From the NCBI GenBank assembly GCA_014843695.1, contig CM026390.1, positions 14,019,318 through 14,083,317 on the forward strand: a DNA stretch of 64,000 nt, read 5' to 3'. Below, piece after piece: positions 1 to 8,346 of the stretch. The notes beneath the pieces are model-generated. The model saw only the letters and a program-made list of their open reading frames with translations. It was not told where the DNA came from and ran no database searches. Positions within the stretch are counted from its first letter, which is position 1; every line of letters begins with the position of its first letter. The position numbers and the translations under genes were made by a program. The DNA comes from Archivesica marissinica. Its lineage: Eukaryota; Mollusca; Bivalvia; Venerida; Vesicomyidae.

Positions 1-1302
1 TTGACCTGTATATTTGACAAGTAATGGATTTACCATCTCGGTATTTTCATATGAGTTCACTGGCTCATTGGTTATAAAGGCTGAACTATGAGTAGTGTTT
101 GACACTTGGTGTCCGTTTGCTAGGTTTCTAGTACCCCTGTACCTAGGTGAATTGGGATCTGCCCAACACTCTGTTCGTCCGTGGCCATTACGCATACAAT
201 AACTACAATATTTTTCTATCCGGGGAGTTCTATGGGTAGCTTGGGAATTATCTATCCTAATATTGGGTCGATACATGGGTGATGGGATATATGGCCTTGG
301 GGCTGGAGGTCGGTGTTCTGTATCTCTGGGGTTCACATTCGGATTTGAATTAATCCGTGTCCTGGGCGCTAATCTGCGATGGAGGTTATATTCATCAGCC
401 AGGGAAATACATTCCTGGAGAGTAGATGCTTTCTTATCCAGAATGAACAAATTAAGCTCATCACTTAGCTGGTAATCGAATCTATATCTCAAGAGCAGCT
501 CGATCCAGTTGACCTCGCTCGGATCATTGTTCTCCGTCCATAGAGTCATTTGCTCCCTTAATTCCTTAATGAATTCGGAATATGTCTGCTGAGGTTTCTT
601 TACCCAAGAGAAGAAATTCTTTCTATATACAGTGGGTGAGAGTCTATATTCATCCAAGATGGCGGCCTTGAGGGTATCGGAATTATTAGCGTCTTGGACA
701 GGAAGAGTGGCATATATATTTCTGGCCTTGTCGGACAACTTGTCTATAATATGGCCCACCCATGTTTGTTTGGCGACCTGGCTAGCTTCGAACAGTCTCT
801 CACATGTTGCGAAGAATTTATCTGGCCTCATAGTCTGGGTCCAAATAGGAACATAAATGTTTGTCTTAGAGGGCCTATTATCTGTATGGAGGGGGTTATT
901 TTGCTGAGATTCCTGATCTCTCTGGATTTCTCTCAGGCGAATCTCCGTCTGCATTTTCTCCCTTTGCATTCTTTCCTCCCTGTCCCTTTCTTTCTCTTCT
1001 CTTTCCCCTCTGTGTTTTACTTCATCCCTCTCTCTTTCTCTCTCTCTTTCTTCTCTTTCCCTCTCTCTTTCTTCTCTTTGTTTTACTTCTTCCCTCTCTC
1101 TTTCTCTCTCTCTTTGTTTTACTTCTTCCCTCTCTCTTTCCCTCTCTCTTTCTTTCTCATAAATCTCACCCTGACGTTCCAGATTTGCCTGATTAAAGAA
1201 GGGAAGTCTCATTAATTTGTCCCATATCTCATCACCTGTTGTCTGCAAGTCGGGGTGAACCGGCCCCTCAGTTTCCTTATTAGCACTCCTAGTTGTAGCC
1301 AT
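1..1302 (-). CDS. gag: Gag polyprotein of a Ty3/Gypsy-type LTR retrotransposon, partial
   Basis: This is an uninterrupted minus-strand frame of 434 codons from the ATG at 1302-1300 to the window edge. It encodes the structural protein of a retrotransposon, which forms the particle that packages its RNA. Residues 46-134 are almost all E, R, K and Q, with a repeated REEVKQ motif, and probably form a long charged helix or coiled coil. Residues about 150-330 look like a retrotransposon capsid domain. The stretch around residues 215-233 (ILDEYRLSP..YRKNFFSW) resembles the capsid segment from which the vertebrate SCAN domain derives, so a Gmr1-like lineage is possible. A complete CCHC zinc knuckle is seen at C366, C369, H374 and C379 (C-x2-C-x4-H-x4-C) and should bind RNA. 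The ATG is the first after the leader. No stop codon or frameshift is visible, so the copy may be young. Protease, reverse transcriptase and integrase would lie beyond the left edge. Confidence 0.9.
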   Translation of the reverse strand, partial: MATTRSANKETEGPVHPDLQTTGDEIWDKLMRLPFFNQANLERQGEIYEKEREREREREEVKQREREREREEVKQREEREREREERERERERDEVKHRGEREEKERDREERMQREKMQTEIRLREIQRDQESQQNNPLHTDNRPSKTNIYVPIWTQTMRPDKFFATCERLFEASQVAKQTWVGHIIDKLSDKARNIYATLPVQDANNSDTLKAAILDEYRLSPTVYRKNFFSWVKKPQQTYSEFIKELREQMTLWTENNDPSEVNWIELLLRYRFDYQLSDELNLFILDKKASTLQECISLADEYNLHRRLAPRTRINSNPNVNPRDTEHRPPAPRPYIPSPMYRPNIRIDNSQATHRTPRIEKYCSYCMRNGHGRTECWADPNSPRYRGTRNLANGHQVSNTTHSSAFITNEPVNSYENTEMVNPLLVKYTGQ

Positions 1303-1440
1303 TTTATTTTTTTATTTCCAAAAATTTTTAATCCCCAGAATGTATCTCCAAATGTATTATAGAATTGAGTTCAATAAAAGGAAGTAAATCACTAATATAA
1401 TTTTAATGATAATATTAAGCCTCTATGAAAAGAAAACTGG

Positions 1441-1448
1441 TACTTACC
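1441..1448 (-). promoter_or_regulatory. Possible splice donor in the retrotransposon leader
   Basis: On the minus strand the sequence reads TCG then GTAAGTA, with the GT at 1447-1446. This is a strong match to the intron side of a 5' splice site and lies about 145 bases upstream of the gag ATG. Some LTR elements use a leader donor to make a spliced mRNA for a downstream frame. Usage is not shown here. Confidence 0.3.
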
Positions 1449-1643
1449 GAACGAAGTCTGTCTCGTCCGTTAATCCAATATATAATTTATCACATATTCA
1501 AAGTTTGCACATTTCCAATAATTTAATCCATTTCATTAATTTAATAATTCGTTGACGTCTTTCACTTATTTCCAAATTCTAACATTGTCTCGCATGCACT
1601 TCTGTTTTCCCACGTTAATTAATAGTCCCTTGTATTCTTCATG

Positions 1644-1703
1644 TATAAATCCTAGTGTCCTTCACAATATTCCATATATAAATCCTAGTGTCCTTCACAA
1701 TAT
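1644..1703. repeat. 27-bp direct repeat in the retrotransposon leader
   Basis: The same 27 bases occur at 1644-1670 and 1677-1703, separated by six bases. Both begin TATAAATCCTAGTG and end TTCACAATAT. They sit between the primer-binding site and gag, in the untranslated leader where packaging signals usually lie. The role is unknown. Confidence 0.85.
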
Positions 1704-1734
1704 GTCACGATATGTCACCTCTTCTTTATTTCCG

Positions 1735-1752
1735 ATCCCGGATGAGCCCCCA
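1735..1752 (-). promoter_or_regulatory. Primer-binding site for tRNA-Pro
   Basis: The minus strand reads TGGGGGCTCATCCGGGAT. It matches the 3' end of tRNA-Pro, the primer used by gammaretroviruses and many Gypsy elements, except for one A in place of G. That base may follow the host's own tRNA-Pro. It lies two bases after a CA dinucleotide that ends the inferred 5' LTR, and about 430 bases upstream of gag, as expected for minus-strand DNA priming. Confidence 0.85.
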
Positions 1753-1754
1753 AT

Positions 1755-2047
1755 TGTCGCAAACTCTCCTTTTTCTTCTCGTAATAATATGTCTCGGTTG
1801 CTACGGCTCTTACCAGGGTCTATCCTATTGTAGACTCGCTGGAGTGGTCTAGGGGGTTTCTTCGTTATTATATGTATTAATGATAACTCAACACAGTATT
1901 ACATTTCTTCTATATAATATCTTGTTTATATTGGCATCAGAAATATCCATATATATATAATCAGTGATCTATATATATATATATACATCGTATCATTAAA
2001 AGCTTATTTAACAATCCATTTGTGTGAGCCGAATATGCGCTTACACA
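1755..2047 (-). repeat. Probable 5' long terminal repeat (outer end uncertain)
   Basis: The inner end is well placed: in element orientation the sequence ends GCGACA, followed by two bases and the primer-binding site. The outer end is a guess. A TGTGTAAGCGC start at 2047 gives a 293-bp LTR with the usual TG...CA ends and a TATATATA run near 1973-1985 that could serve as a TATA box. A shorter LTR starting TGTTGAG near 1893 is also possible. The 3' LTR is outside the window, so the boundary cannot be fixed by comparison. Confidence 0.5.
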
Positions 2048-2690
2048 GTATATTTAACATCCAATCTTTCTAATCCGTCATTACTCAATATCACTATAAT
2101 CTAATCACTGTTTATGATTAGATTAACTTTTAATCAACTTCGATATGGTTCGCCGAAACTCTATGTTTCTTCTGTGGCTGAACAATTTAATTATTCGACA
2201 AATCTTTATAAGTTATATTTCTTATAATGTCCATAATATCTAAGTATCATAAATACAGTTTATATGTTCTATATACTAGATTGAGATCACGACCTTTCTC
2301 GCTCCTGGAGTTAGGCTCTAGTGTGTCTGATCTATGTTAATAAATCAAACCAGTTCGGTGCCTTTGTATTACATAACTGGACACCTGCAACCACGGCCTT
2401 GATAAACTGAGATTAGGCCTAACATCTTAAGTCATTTCCCGCGCGAAGCGAGATTGATAATTTTAGGCGCGAAAATAATAGCAGACGATTATGCATAAAA
2501 CAAATATATATATATTACATGGTAAACATTTGGCCATATATAGAAACAGTTTAATGTATTTATATAATACATTACTATTTATATATAACAATAATAAATA
2601 TTTCGTGCAAATTGGGGTTTTGCACAATGGCTATATGGATATTGTATTGTGGAATAAAAACTATATTAAACACAAAGTGAATATTGACTA
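2048..2690. other. AT-rich stretch without a recognised gene
   Basis: The longest open frame here (2491-2691, plus, 66 codons) is rich in N, Y, I and K, as chance frames in AT-rich DNA are, and has no recognisable motif. The only distinct feature is a short GC-rich patch at 2435-2475 (listed separately). Confidence 0.6.
2435..2475. promoter_or_regulatory. Pair of opposed E2F-like sites
   Basis: TTTCCCGCGC at 2435-2444 and GGCGCGAAAA at 2466-2475 each match the E2F consensus (TTTSSCGC), in opposite orientation, in a locally GC-rich patch of otherwise AT-rich DNA. Animal E2F sites act in S-phase promoters. No gene is seen immediately beside them, so function is speculative. Confidence 0.25.
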
Positions 2691-2980
2691 GTTATTGAGA
2701 CTGCCACAGGGCCCCCGGTGTCACGTGTTAGGGTGACACGTGTCGCTATGTGACATTTATCCAACGAAATTGGAAACGTTATTGAGACTGCCACTATTGC
2801 AAGTTCACGGGCCCCCTGTTTCACGTGTTAGGGTGTCATGTGTCGCTATGTGACATTTATCCAACGAAATAGGAAACGATATTGAGACTGCCACTAGTAC
2901 GAGTTCACGGGCCCTCGGTGTCACGTGTTAGTGTGTTACGTGTCGCTATGTGACATTTATCCAACGAAATTGGAAACATG
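2691..2980. repeat. Three tandem copies of a ~100-bp repeat with a hairpin
   Basis: Units begin ATTGAGACTGCCAC at 2694, 2781 and 2881, giving periods of 87 and 100 bases; the first unit lacks about 13 bases. Each holds a CACGTG-containing segment followed by TGTCGCTATGTGACATTTATC and CCAACGAAAT. In the first unit GTGTCAC (2718-2724) and GTGACAC (2733-2739) form a perfect 7-bp stem with an 8-base loop. The stem is eroded in units two and three. Confidence 0.9.
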
Positions 2981-3269
2981 ATTTTTGGATTCACATAAAA
3001 ACATAAGTTTATTCATGGCGTATACTAGTATATAGGTATGCAAAAAACAACAACATTAAAACAAGCTTAAATTGGCGTTGTTTCCATATCTTATTATTGA
3101 AAATGATGTCAATATATATTATAGGGAGGGCAGTTTACTAATGTTGCTAGAACTTGTTGCCCAACCCATTTTGCATTTTATCACATATAATGAATGTTAA
3201 GTCTATATGTACTATATATGTAAAATAGCAAATAAAATATGAGTAGTACATGGGCCACTATAGCGTCAA

Positions 3270-3420
3270 TTTGCATATTTTGGGGGGTTATTCCATATAA
3301 GGAGATAGGGGCGTGTCTTATTGATGACGTATATCTAAATTGCATATTAGGGAGGGGCTTATTCCTTATAAGGAGATAGGGGGCGTGTCCTATTCCATAT
3401 TAGGGAAGCTGGGCGTGACC
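3270..3420. repeat. Imperfect direct repeats, about 70-bp spacing
   Basis: Segments at 3270-3317 and 3340-3389 share TTGCATATT, a G-rich run, TTATTCC, TATAAGGAGATAGGGG and CGTGTC. A shorter third copy at 3392-3420 keeps CCATATTAGGGA and GGGCGTGACC. The spacers differ, so this is probably an old local duplication. Confidence 0.8.
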
Positions 3421-3447
3421 TATTTAGCATATTAGGAACCCACGCTA

Positions 3448-3455
3448 TGACGTCA
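3448..3455. promoter_or_regulatory. CRE-like palindrome TGACGTCA
   Basis: A perfect 8-bp cAMP-response element palindrome lies just downstream of the imperfect repeats. It may be chance; no transcription unit can be tied to it. Confidence 0.2.
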
Positions 3456-4253
3456 TGTACCTATACGAGTTATTAGCCTATCGAGAGCGCCTGTCAGATT
3501 ATGCGTATGCGCGTCAATAGGAGGAGGCGTTTTCATCATGAACTATAAGTAAGTACATGTATTTTATCGTATAGAGTGATACAATGAATAATATAAATGT
3601 CTAATCGTTAATACTTGTTGCCGGGGCTAGGTACAGCATGTATTGAGAGGATGGGACCAATACAGCATTTACATACATGTACATCTTATAATTCTGTTTC
3701 ACACATAATGTGACATATGTACGCTAAATGACCATTATATATCCATCATGAAAACAGCAAAGCCGCACACGAATAACCCATTAGAAAACGTGTACCCGTA
3801 GCAATGCTTTAAACTGTTTCTCTGGATATAAGATGACGGGATATTTTCATCTTATGGTACCCTGTATGTCCCTACTTACTCAAAAACATAAAATGTATAT
3901 AATACATACATTGTGGATATTCATCTATGATCTGACATATCAAGAACTGGTATTGAAAATGTTTATGTCATATAAGCAAACTATTATCCGGAATTTCAGT
4001 ATAAACATGTGAATTTGAATATTAAATATCGAATAGCCCTCGCGTTATCCTAGCGTAGAAGCGATTACCACACAAAATCACCCAATAAATACCTGTATGA
4101 ACATATTTCTGCACGAAATACTCGACTAATCCGCCGTGTATTTTGTGTTCACAGGCCGTGTTAAGACATTCGTTCTCAGCTATACGTTGTAACGCAAATA
4201 TACGAGGAAGATCGTTGTCATCATTCAGTCAGCTAACCATTGTATTCTAACTA
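3456..4253. other. Non-coding stretch with no recognised feature
   Basis: Both strands were read and neither protein-like frames, RNA genes nor repeats of note were found. It has the look of ordinary AT-rich intergenic sequence between two elements. Confidence 0.5.
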
Positions 4254-4283
4254 CGTCCGTCTGTCTGGCCGTCCGTCTGTCTG
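4254..4283. repeat. GTCCGTCTGTCTG simple repeat
   Basis: Two copies of a GTCCGTCTGTCTG block are separated by GCC. Repeats of this kind are frequent in molluscan genomes, which is one weak clue to the host. Confidence 0.7.
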
Positions 4284-4367
4284 CCTCAACAAATTAGACA
4301 TTAAGTACACGGATGCTTTCATACACATACCGTTGTTCTAACGGTGCTCTAACTCACAACCTCATTA

Positions 4368-4435
4368 CACCACGAGTCCGTAGTCCAGTACTTGTAATCC
4401 AGGGATCGTAGATTCGATAATGTACCTCTGTGTCG
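4368..4435 (+). repeat. Possible degenerate tRNA-derived (SINE-like) remnant
   Basis: The segment holds TAGTCCAGTA, CTTGTAATCCAG and GATCGTAGATTCGATAA, which resemble the D-arm/A-box, an anticodon arm with loop TTGTAA (Thr-UGU type) and a T-arm/B-box. The spacing between A-box and anticodon arm is too short and the acceptor arms do not pair, so it is not a working tRNA. A decayed tRNA-derived SINE head is the best reading. Confidence 0.35.
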
Positions 4436-4601
4436 TATGGATGGACACCCCCCCTGTTATAACTACCGACTAAACGCGTGCATATAATTGGAGCGTGCTT
4501 ATAATTAACTCGGATAGCATCGCTTAGAAACAGTCTGTCTACCGGATCAGTTGTGTAAAGGATGTTCTAAATATCAGCACTGTAGTCCTTCGTGGTGCGG
4601 A

Positions 4602-6513
4602 AAAACTACTCACAAATCCAATTTCGTTGTCGCTCATACAGTCTGTCCAAAATGTATCGATAAGACGTTAACGCCAGAATCCGTCTGTATAGGGATGCGG
4701 TACCCGCTGCGAAGTATGTGATAACGCTGATAATGAAGATCCCGGACCATGCCCCGGAAAATGTGGCTTTAGAGAAGTGGTGTTTGAGGGAGAAAATAAG
4801 GGGAACGAATTTGGTCAATGGTTATTTTCTGACCAACATGAACATTTCAAGGCCGTGGCTCATAACATGAAAGGCTATGACGGTTATTTTCTACTAGAAT
4901 ATCTCATCGACCAATCCATACGACCCGATAAAATTATCTACAGCGGCTCCAAGATTATGTATATATGACTGTAGAGAAAGATCTCAATATCAAAGTGATT
5001 GACAGTCTCAATTTTCTACCCATGAAATTGGCGGCGTTGCCCAAAACCGTTGGATTGACAGAATTGAAGAAAGGCTGGTTTCCTCATTGTTTCAACATAA
5101 AGGAGAACCAAGACTACGTAGGGCCCTATCCAGAACCAATATATTACGGAGTTGACTATATGAACTTCAAAGAAAGAGAAGAATTTCTGGAATGAACCAC
5201 CAAATCAGATGAACATTTTGACTTTAGAAAAGAAATGCTACATTATTGTAGAAGTGACGTCGATATATTACGTCAAGCGTGTCTCAAGTTTCGCCATCTT
5301 CTTATGACGTCCACAGGTGAAGAAAAATAATTTATTAACTATAAATGAAAAAAAGAACTGAGATGGGAGGGAGCAATAGACCCATTTAATTCAGTGACTA
5401 TTGCTTCCGTCTGTATGAACGTGTACCGATCCAATTTTTTGGAAGAGGAATGGCGTGTAGAACTAGAACATGAAAACCACTGGACACATGCCAAAGTAAT
5501 GGATGGAAAACGATATGTTCTACAAAGTCAAGAGTGGGTTCCAGAGGATGAATTTAATAGAAAAAAGAGAGAATTTGTCAGTACGCCCATAGCTAAAATA
5601 ACTACAGGAGGATATAAAGATCAGTATAGTAAAGCGTCCATCCAATGGCTAGAGTGGGTCATGGAAACTGAACATATTTAAATACAGCATGCCCTCAATG
5701 TTGGTGAAAAAAGATTGTTAGGTACCAGGTACAAGTTGGATGGTTACTCTGCCGAGACGAATACTCTCTACGAATATAACGGATGTCCATATCACGGTTG
5801 TACTACATGCTTTCCAGTAGATAGAGAAGAGACGTTACATCCGCTTACTAACCAGTCCATGATATAATTATATACCCTTACGATGAAGAAGAAGAAGTCA
5901 TATGTATAACGACTAGGAATGAAATATGTAGCCATTTGGGACCATCAGTTTCGTGAGCAATACCAAGAAAACGACCAGCTACATATATTTATTCAAACCC
6001 TAGACGTAGCCGACCGATTAGACCATAGGGAGAGTTTCTTTGGTGGTCGTACCAACGCCAGTCAATTGTATTATAAGGTGAAAGAAGATGAAAAGATCAA
6101 ATATGTGGATTTTACCAGTCCATGGGTCAATAAATATTGTCAGTATCCAGAAGGTCACCCCGAAATCATCACCTCAGACTTTGAAGACATCAGTCAATAT
6201 TTCGGAATTGCCAAAGTCAAAGTACTACCACCAAGAGGAATCTATCATCCTGTACTACCCTATAGATCAAATGGAAAGCTGAAGTTCCATCTGTGTAAAA
6301 CGTGTGCGGACCAGGAGAACCTTTGAGTCCGTGTAAAGCATTGTGATAGACACGATAAATGACAAAACCATTACTGTGACTAATCCGAAGAAAATATGTA
6401 GAGACAAAAGGAAGAGAAAATTATATAATAGAGAAGAAAAAAAACCGTATCAAATGTTATATACAAAACGAAGAAGAATAGACGAGTATGATACTGTGCC
6501 TTATGGATTTTAA
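4602..6513 (+). pseudogene. Decayed protein-primed family B DNA polymerase of a Polinton/Maverick-type element
   Basis: The intact gene would replicate a linear element from a protein primer. The N-terminal part is Cys-rich (CPKC near 4644, CEVC, CPGKCG). The exonuclease domain follows, with HNMKGYDG at 4861-4884 and YCRSDVDIL at 5244-5270. Next come DPFNSVTIAS (near 5380), HALN (near 5688) and EYNGCPYHGC (5772-5801), which are typical of Polinton polymerases. The palm motif A region (from 6108) keeps D and S but lacks two residues before P. The frame is broken by a shift near 4692, another near 4965, and in-frame stops at 5193, 5328, 5346, 5679, 5865, 5907 and 6324. After 6326 the frame jumps to a C-terminal tail at 6337-6513 ending PYGF, so palm motifs B and C and the thumb are missing. 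About 630 codons remain; family members usually exceed 1000. No activity is expected. Confidence 0.9.
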
Positions 6514-6551
6514 AATATAGACAGATTGTACATATGTATAAATGCTTATGA

Positions 6552-6651
6552 ACTGTTATCATTTCAATGTTTGCCATTGTTGTCAGATTATAAATATGTA
6601 TTGTTAGAAACTTTCATGTACTGTTGTCATTTCAATATTTGCCATTGTTGT
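6552..6651. repeat. Direct repeat downstream of the polymerase pseudogene
   Basis: A 32-bp segment (ACTGTTATCATTTC, then TTGCCATTGTTGT) at 6552-6583 recurs with two changes at 6620-6651, an offset of 68 bases. It lies in what would have been the 3' untranslated part. Confidence 0.8.
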
Positions 6652-6675
6652 TTTTGTCATTTTGATTTATGTTAC

Positions 6676-6681
6676 AATAAA
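6676..6681 (+). terminator. Candidate polyadenylation signal AATAAA
   Basis: AATAAA lies 163 bases after the last stop of the polymerase pseudogene, on the same strand, in T-rich sequence. It is plausible as the old transcript end, but the hexamer is common by chance in AT-rich DNA. Confidence 0.35.
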
Positions 6682-6952
6682 AGTATACCATAATACATTG
6701 CATTATGTTTTTTCTGTAAGAAATTGAACAATAGACTCAAGGGTGCTGGTAGTAAACTATGACGAAAGGACAAAAGAAAGTTCGACATGGTTTATTTGCA
6801 TATATTATACTGACCATACCAATTCACTATATCACTCATCATGTGGTATATGACAAACCTTTTAAAACTTGAATAATTACTGTCTTTTGATTGGTAATCT
6901 CCCAAAGTTTATAGGAGGACGTGTAACAAGTTACTACTTAAGAACAAACAAT

Positions 6953-7084
6953 ATGAATCGTTGTATGGTATGCCAATCTAGTTTTTTGAGACGAGACGTA
7001 ATGTTAAGGCATTATAGGGCGAAAATACCAGAAAATACCACCACCGCCACCACCACCACCAACAACACACTGAACCATGCATAA
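6953..7084 (+). pseudogene. Short C2H2 zinc-finger gene, copy 1 (finger damaged)
   Basis: The frame starts MNRCMVCQSSF and continues RRDVMLRHYRAK, followed by a threonine-rich tail from an ACC/CCG repeat; it encodes 43 residues. It is a paralogue of the gene at 8050-8346, sharing the sequence around the start and the finger. The finger keeps both Cys and the first His, but the last zinc ligand (His in copy 2) is Ile here. The tail is also short. The ATG at 6953 is chosen because similarity to copy 2 is strongest from AACAAACAATATG onward. An upstream in-frame extension exists to 6869, and a YCLL motif in it is shared, so an upstream exon or non-ATG start is not excluded. Its closeness to the polymerase remnant suggests that it belongs to the same element, which is an inference. 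Confidence 0.5.
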
Positions 7085-7195
7085 TACGACACCACCACCA
7101 ACTCACTGAAACATATATAATACTTACTTATCTGACATAGTGGGTAGACACAAATTATTTCAAACATTTTCAGATATACATGATACTATTACCAA

Positions 7196-7330
7196 ACGAT
7201 AGCTCTCAGTATCACACTTAGAACGATAGCTCTCAGTATCACACTTAGAACGATAGCTCTCAGTATCACACTTAGAACGATAGCTCTCAGTATCACACTT
7301 AGAACGATAGCTCTCAGTATCACACTTAGA
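7196..7330. repeat. Perfect tandem repeat, 5 x 27 bp
   Basis: Five units beginning ACGATAGCTCTCAG and ending TATCACACTTAGA start at 7196, 7223, 7250, 7277 and 7304. No base differs between units, so the expansion is recent or is kept homogeneous. It lies between the two zinc-finger copies. Confidence 0.97.
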
Positions 7331-7488
7331 ACATATAAACTGTTATATATGTAAGACATATACTTTTCAAGATATATCAGTTTTAAGATTTTGTATTAAA
7401 TGGATTGTTATAATAAATATTTCTTAAAGTAACACTTAACCCAAAAATCAAATTTATTTGTGTGTTTTTTATCAGATTAACAATACGC

Positions 7489-7719
7489 TTAATGATTATA
7501 CAAGTCCAATGATACCCTTGTGAGATCTCTAAGATTATCCATTCTCCAGATATAGATGTTTAAAGATTTTAAAGAGTTTACAAGATTTATGTCCCTTTGT
7601 TTAAACTGTTTGAGAAGCCATAGCTCCTTTATTTCTGGGTCGATTTCAAAACGGTTTGGATCGTCGTAAATGGCTCGGAGAGTACTATTCCAATACCGAG
7701 TCTGACCGGATGTAGAATT
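7489..7719 (-). other. Unidentified minus-strand open frame, 76 codons, no ATG start
   Basis: The minus strand is open from just after a TAA at 7722-7720 to a TAA at 7491-7489. Its translation has a protein-like composition, with segments such as DDPNRFEID, ELWLLKQFKQRD and WRMDNLRDLTRVS, rather than the N/Y/I/K excess of chance AT-rich frames. It has no initiating ATG near its 5' end, so it may be a 3' exon or a fragment of a transposon gene. I do not recognise the family. Confidence 0.3.
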
Positions 7720-8049
7720 TTACTGCAACCGGAAATGACGACATAAATGCTTAAAATCTGTATACAAACCTTATTATAGGTCCTATTTAGCTGCGGTATT
7801 GATCACAATTCAGTGTACATCGTCTTTGTATATTCCCAGCCTCCATTTTTCAAAATGACCGCTACAAAAAGGGCGGGAAAACTTCAGATAACCATATATC
7901 ACTTATTAATGGTCCGATTGACTATGGGTTCGCTGCGTTATAATAGTAATAGGTGATTGGTTAATAAATACTGTCTTCTGACTGGTCAACAATCTTCATA
8001 CACAATTTATAAGAGTATGTGTTTGTATAATAAGCTAAGAACAAACAAT
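7720..8049. other. Interval between the minus-strand frame and zinc-finger copy 2
   Basis: This is non-coding as far as can be read. It holds a GGGCGGGAAAA motif at 7871-7881, an E2F-type site (TTTTCCCGCCC on the other strand), about 170 bases before the ATG at 8050. The segment near 7957-8040 is weakly similar to that upstream of zinc-finger copy 1 (TACTGTCTT, TTAAGAACAAACAATATG-like end), which shows the duplication extends 5' of the start codon. Confidence 0.4.
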
Positions 8050-8346
8050 ATGAATCGCTGTATGGTATGCCAATCTAGTTTTTCGAGACGAGACACAATG
8101 ATAAGGCATTATAGAGTCAAACACAATGCGCCACAGTTGAAGAAAATATCAACACAACCAACACCACCACCAGAGTATGGTGTATGGACTACAACAACAC
8201 CACTACCACCGCCGCCGCCGCCTATCACCACCACCACCACCATCACCACCACCACCACCACCAACACCACCAACACCACAAACACCACCACCACCACCAC
8301 CACCACCACCACCACCACCACCACCACCACCACAACCACGATTTAA
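8050..8346 (+). CDS. Short C2H2 zinc-finger protein, copy 2
   Basis: The frame encodes 98 residues. Residues 1-25 form one C2H2 finger: CMVC, twelve residues, His, four residues, His (C-x2-C-x12-H-x4-H), so a nucleic-acid-binding role is likely. The middle is Pro/Thr/Tyr-rich, and the last ~50 residues are almost pure Thr with a few Pro, Ile and Asn, encoded by a CAC/ACC microsatellite. The ATG at 8050 is chosen because the similarity to copy 1 and the finger itself begin there; an in-frame TTG extension to 7957 lacks an ATG. The stop codon TAA at 8344 falls in ATTTAAG, which is the end of the first satellite monomer, so the natural C-terminus may have been lost where the array begins. Single-finger proteins of this kind next to a Polinton-type polymerase suggest an element gene, but I do not recognise it by name. 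Confidence 0.55.
   Translation: MNRCMVCQSSFSRRDTMIRHYRVKHNAPQLKKISTQPTPPPEYGVWTTTTPLPPPPPPITTTTTITTTTTTNTTNTTNTTTTTTTTTTTTTTTTTTTI
8158..8338. repeat. CAC/ACC trinucleotide microsatellite
   Basis: The stretch is interrupted (ACC)n with CCG and ATC variants, purest at about 8283-8331. In the plus frame it encodes Thr (and Pro early on). A shorter version follows the finger in copy 1 (about 7037-7068), so the repeat predates the duplication and expanded here. Confidence 0.95.

Noticed and set aside
263..1215. Plus-strand frames at 263, 632 and 694
   Set aside because: They are antisense to the gag frame. The S/F/L-rich run in the third is the complement of the E/R-rich coil.
2491..2691. 66-codon plus-strand frame
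   Set aside because: N/Y/I/K-rich chance frame in AT-rich DNA, with no motif.
2725..2735. Telomere-like TTAGGG
   Set aside because: There is a single hexamer per repeat unit, not a tandem telomeric run.
2740..2980. CENP-B box in the ~100-bp repeats (TTTCGTTGGA on the minus strand)
   Set aside because: Only the first ten bases resemble the box; the essential CGGG part is absent. The 62-bp monomer has no such box.
4606..6577. Minus-strand frames at 4606-4818 and 6380-6577 and the plus frame at 6088-6282
   Set aside because: They are shadows of the polymerase pseudogene in other frames.
7196..7330. 27-bp repeat as ancestor of the 62-bp satellite
   Set aside because: Only a short CACACTT match is shared, which is expected by chance.
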